50,382 bases of DNA from Pantoea septica (GTDB lineage Bacteria; Pseudomonadota; Gammaproteobacteria; Enterobacterales; Enterobacteriaceae): positions 1 to 50,382 of the forward strand of contig NZ_MLJJ01000029.1 in assembly GCF_002095575.1 (NCBI RefSeq), in the 5' to 3' direction. This document shows, piece by piece, positions 48,516 through 50,382 of this stretch. Position numbers and translations under genes: made by a program. Within the stretch, counting starts at the first letter, position 1, and every line of letters begins with the position of its first letter. The notes under the pieces are model-generated. The model made no database searches, was not told the DNA's origin, and worked only from the letters and a program-made list of their open reading frames with translations.

Positions 48516-50024
48516 GTGGAAACCAAAGACCTGATCGTGATCGGCGGCGGCATCAACGGTGCCGGCATTGCAGCAGACGCTGCAGGACGCGGCCTGTCAG
48601 TGCTGATGCTGGAGGCGCGGGACCTGGCTTGCGCGACCTCTTCCGCCAGTTCAAAGCTGATTCACGGCGGCCTGCGCTACCTCGAACACTATGAGTTCCG
48701 CCTGGTCAGCGAAGCGCTGGCCGAGCGCGAAGTGCTGCTGAAGATGGCGCCGCATATCGCTTTCCCGATGCGCTTCCGTCTGCCGCACCGTCCGCATCTG
48801 CGTCCGGCATGGATGATTCGCGCTGGCCTGTTTTTATACGATCACCTGGGCAAGCGCACCAGCCTGCCGGGGAGCAAAAGTCTGCGTTTTGGCGCGGATT
48901 CGGCCCTCAAGCCGGAAATCACGCGCGGATTCGAATATTCTGACTGCTGGGTAGACGATGCCCGCCTGGTGGTGCTGAACGCGCAGGAAGTGGTAAAGCG
49001 CGGCGGCGACGTCCGTACCCGCACTCGCGTGACGCGCGCCTGGCGCGAAAGCGGCCTGTGGATGGTGGAAGCGGAAGACGTTGACAGCGGCAAAACGTAT
49101 ACCTGGCGCGCCAAAGCGCTGGTGAACGCGGCGGGTCCGTGGGTGAAACAGCTGTTTGACGACGGTCTGAAGCTGAAATCTCCGTACGGCATCCGTCTGA
49201 TTAAAGGCAGCCATATCGTGGTGCCGCGCGTGCACAACGAGAAGCAGTCCTACATCCTGCAGAACGAAGACAACCGTATTGTGTTCGTTATTCCGTGGAT
49301 GGATGACTTCTCGATTATCGGCACCACCGACGTCGAGTACAAAGGCGATCCGAAGAACGTCAAAATCGACGACAGCGAGATCGATTATCTGCTCAAAATT
49401 TACAATAGCCATTTTAAAAAGCAGCTGGTGCGTGACGATGTGGTCTGGAGCTACTCCGGCGTGCGTCCGCTGTGCGATGACGAGTCCGATTCGCCGCAGG
49501 CGATTACCCGCGACTATACGCTGGACGTGCGCGACGACAACGGCCAGGCGCCGCTGCTGTCGGTGTTTGGCGGCAAGCTGACCACCTATCGCAAGCTTGC
49601 GGAGCATGCGCTGGAGAAGCTGGTGAAGTATTTCCCCAATGCCGGACCGGCATGGACGAAAAACTGCGTGCTGCCGGGCGGCGATTTCGCCGGCACGCGT
49701 GAAGATTACGCTGCCAGCCTGCGTCGTCGTTATCCGTTTATTACCGAAGGGATGGCGCGTCACTTCGCCCGCACCTACGGCAGCAGCACCGAGACGCTGC
49801 TCGACGGCGCGACGCGCCTTGAGGATCTGGGCGAGAACTTCGGTCACGACTTTTATGAAGCCGAGCTGCGCTATCTGGTGCAGAACGAGTGGGTGCGCGA
49901 GCTGGATGACGCTATCTGGCGCCGCACTAAACAAGGGATGTGGCTGAACGAAGCGCAGCAGGCGCGCGTGGCGGAGTGGCTGGCGACGCACAGTCAGAAG
50001 CCCAGCCTGTCGCTGGCGAGCTAA
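48516..50024 (+). CDS. glpD: GlpD, aerobic glycerol-3-phosphate dehydrogenase
   Basis: A membrane-peripheral FAD enzyme that oxidises glycerol 3-phosphate to DHAP and reduces ubiquinone. It has 502 residues (501 in E. coli). The FAD GxGxxG motif is at the N-terminus (DLIVIGGGINGAGIAADAAGRG). TSSASSKLIHGGLRYLE follows, then the GTTDVEY and FGGKLTTYRKLAEHAL segments. A strong GGAGGAG site precedes the ATG. It is governed by the GlpR and CRP sites upstream. Confidence 0.98.
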   Translation: METKDLIVIGGGINGAGIAADAAGRGLSVLMLEARDLACATSSASSKLIHGGLRYLEHYEFRLVSEALAEREVLLKMAPHIAFPMRFRLPHRPHLRPAWMIRAGLFLYDHLGKRTSLPGSKSLRFGADSALKPEITRGFEYSDCWVDDARLVVLNAQEVVKRGGDVRTRTRVTRAWRESGLWMVEAEDVDSGKTYTWRAKALVNAAGPWVKQLFDDGLKLKSPYGIRLIKGSHIVVPRVHNEKQSYILQNEDNRIVFVIPWMDDFSIIGTTDVEYKGDPKNVKIDDSEIDYLLKIYNSHFKKQLVRDDVVWSYSGVRPLCDDESDSPQAITRDYTLDVRDDNGQAPLLSVFGGKLTTYRKLAEHALEKLVKYFPNAGPAWTKNCVLPGGDFAGTREDYAASLRRRYPFITEGMARHFARTYGSSTETLLDGATRLEDLGENFGHDFYEAELRYLVQNEWVRELDDAIWRRTKQGMWLNEAQQARVAEWLATHSQKPSLSLAS

Positions 50025-50033
50025 ATAAGATCA

Positions 50034-50058
50034 ACGGGGCTTCGGCCCCGTTTTTTTT
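50034..50058 (+). terminator. Intrinsic terminator of glpD
   Basis: ACGGGGC-TTCG-GCCCCGT is followed by a run of T residues to 50058. It is a strong UUCG tetraloop terminator 10 bases after the stop. Confidence 0.95.
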
Positions 50059-50070
50059 GCCTGCCGCGCA

Positions 50071-50188
50071 GGGTTCCGTCCGCTGGGGACTTAGGTTCGC
50101 TGCGCGAACGGGCGCTGAGCGGGTTCCGCCCGCCGGGCGATTTATCTGCTGCGCAGATGGACTCTGAGCGGGTTCCGCCCGCCAGGCG
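50071..50188. repeat. Short tandem hairpin repeats (about 50-bp period)
   Basis: GGGTTCCG(T/C)CCGC recurs at 50071, 50121 and 50170. The last two copies are 25 bp alike except for one base (from CTGAGCGGGTTCC). Each can fold as GCGGG-TTCCG-CCCGC. Between copies lies a second hairpin, GTTCGC-TGC-GCGAAC (about 50095-50109) or ATCTGC-TGC-GCAGAT. They share a loop but have different stems. No ORF is supported. Confidence 0.65.
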
Positions 50189-50382
50189 TCGGGGAGTTTC
50201 AGCCGCTCCGCTGCTGGCGTGCGTGTTAAGGGGCTCGCCAGCCCCTTAACAATCCCGGCTTCCGGCAGCCTCCACGCCGCGCTCCGCGCGGTGCCTTCGT
50301 TGCTTACGTCGGCCGCACGGACCGCGCGGATTCGACATCCTGTCTCATGCCGCGCTCTCGCCGACGTCCTGTCGGCTCGTCC
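50189..50382. repeat. Non-coding tail with an 11-bp inverted repeat
   Basis: GTTAAGGGGCT-CGCC-AGCCCCTTAAC is a perfect 11-bp hairpin at 50225-50250. Beyond it a GC-rich stretch contains further short hairpins such as CCGCGC-TCC-GCGCGG and CGAC-GTCCT-GTCG near the right edge. I see no gene, and the stretch continues past the window. A dispersed REP-like element is possible. Confidence 0.5.

Overview
The window is a core-chromosome segment of a gammaproteobacterium of the order Enterobacterales. Gene order follows the E. coli/Salmonella crp to glpD neighbourhood almost gene for gene. The high G+C, the loss of several E. coli loci (nirC, feoABC, gntT, malP/malT, rtc) and protein variants such as a short DamX suggest Erwiniaceae (Pantoea/Mixta/Erwinia-like). 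That family assignment is an inference. About 48 genes are supported, and nearly all have a clear E. coli orthologue.

Layout. 1-5.3 kb: end of prkB, yhfA, crp, yhfK, argD. 5.3-7.4 kb: pabA, the fic-yhfG pair and ppiA on the minus strand. 7.6-14.2 kb: tsgA, an inserted class A acid phosphatase, then the nitrite reductase/siroheme genes nirB-nirD-cysG, without nirC, behind an FNR/NarL-type promoter. 14.3-20.5 kb: the aroK-aroB-damX-dam-rpe-gph-trpS superoperon. 20.8-26.9 kb: hofMNOPQ (type IV pilus/DNA-uptake homologues) divergent from mrcA. 27-32.2 kb: nudE, igaA, yrfG, hslR, hslO. 32.5-33.7 kb: pckA with a large in-frame internal deletion. 33.7-39.6 kb: envZ/ompR, an orphan YjbE-like secreted protein, greB and the Tex homologue yhgF. 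39.7-41.7 kb: a GH13 sugar phosphorylase and a small YhcN-like protein where E. coli has feoABC. 41.9-44 kb: bioH, gntX and nfuA. 44-46.1 kb: malQ alone. 46.3-50 kb: glpR-glpG-glpE divergent from glpD. The last 320 bp hold short hairpin repeats and no gene.

How it works together. Regulatory DNA is often legible. It includes a perfect FNR box at -41.5 with a NarL/NarP 7-2-7 site at -69.5 before nirB, and a strong CRP box between ppiA and tsgA. There is also an IscR type 1 site before the Fe-S carrier nfuA, and tandem GlpR operators plus a CRP-like site before glpD. Envelope control (EnvZ/OmpR, IgaA, a YjbE-like protein), carbon control (CRP, GlpR, PckA) and anaerobic respiration (NirBD, CysG, GlpD's regulon) are therefore all represented.

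Most notable for follow-up: the 161-codon in-frame gap in pckA, which removes the metal- and substrate-binding lysines. Next are a Fic protein with an intact canonical motif (degenerate in E. coli K-12) next to its YhfG antitoxin, the YjbE-like orphan next to ompR, the relocated sugar phosphorylase, and the terminal repeat array with compensatory stem changes. I found no clear multi-gene undescribed system. Orthologue comparisons are from memory; no database search was run.
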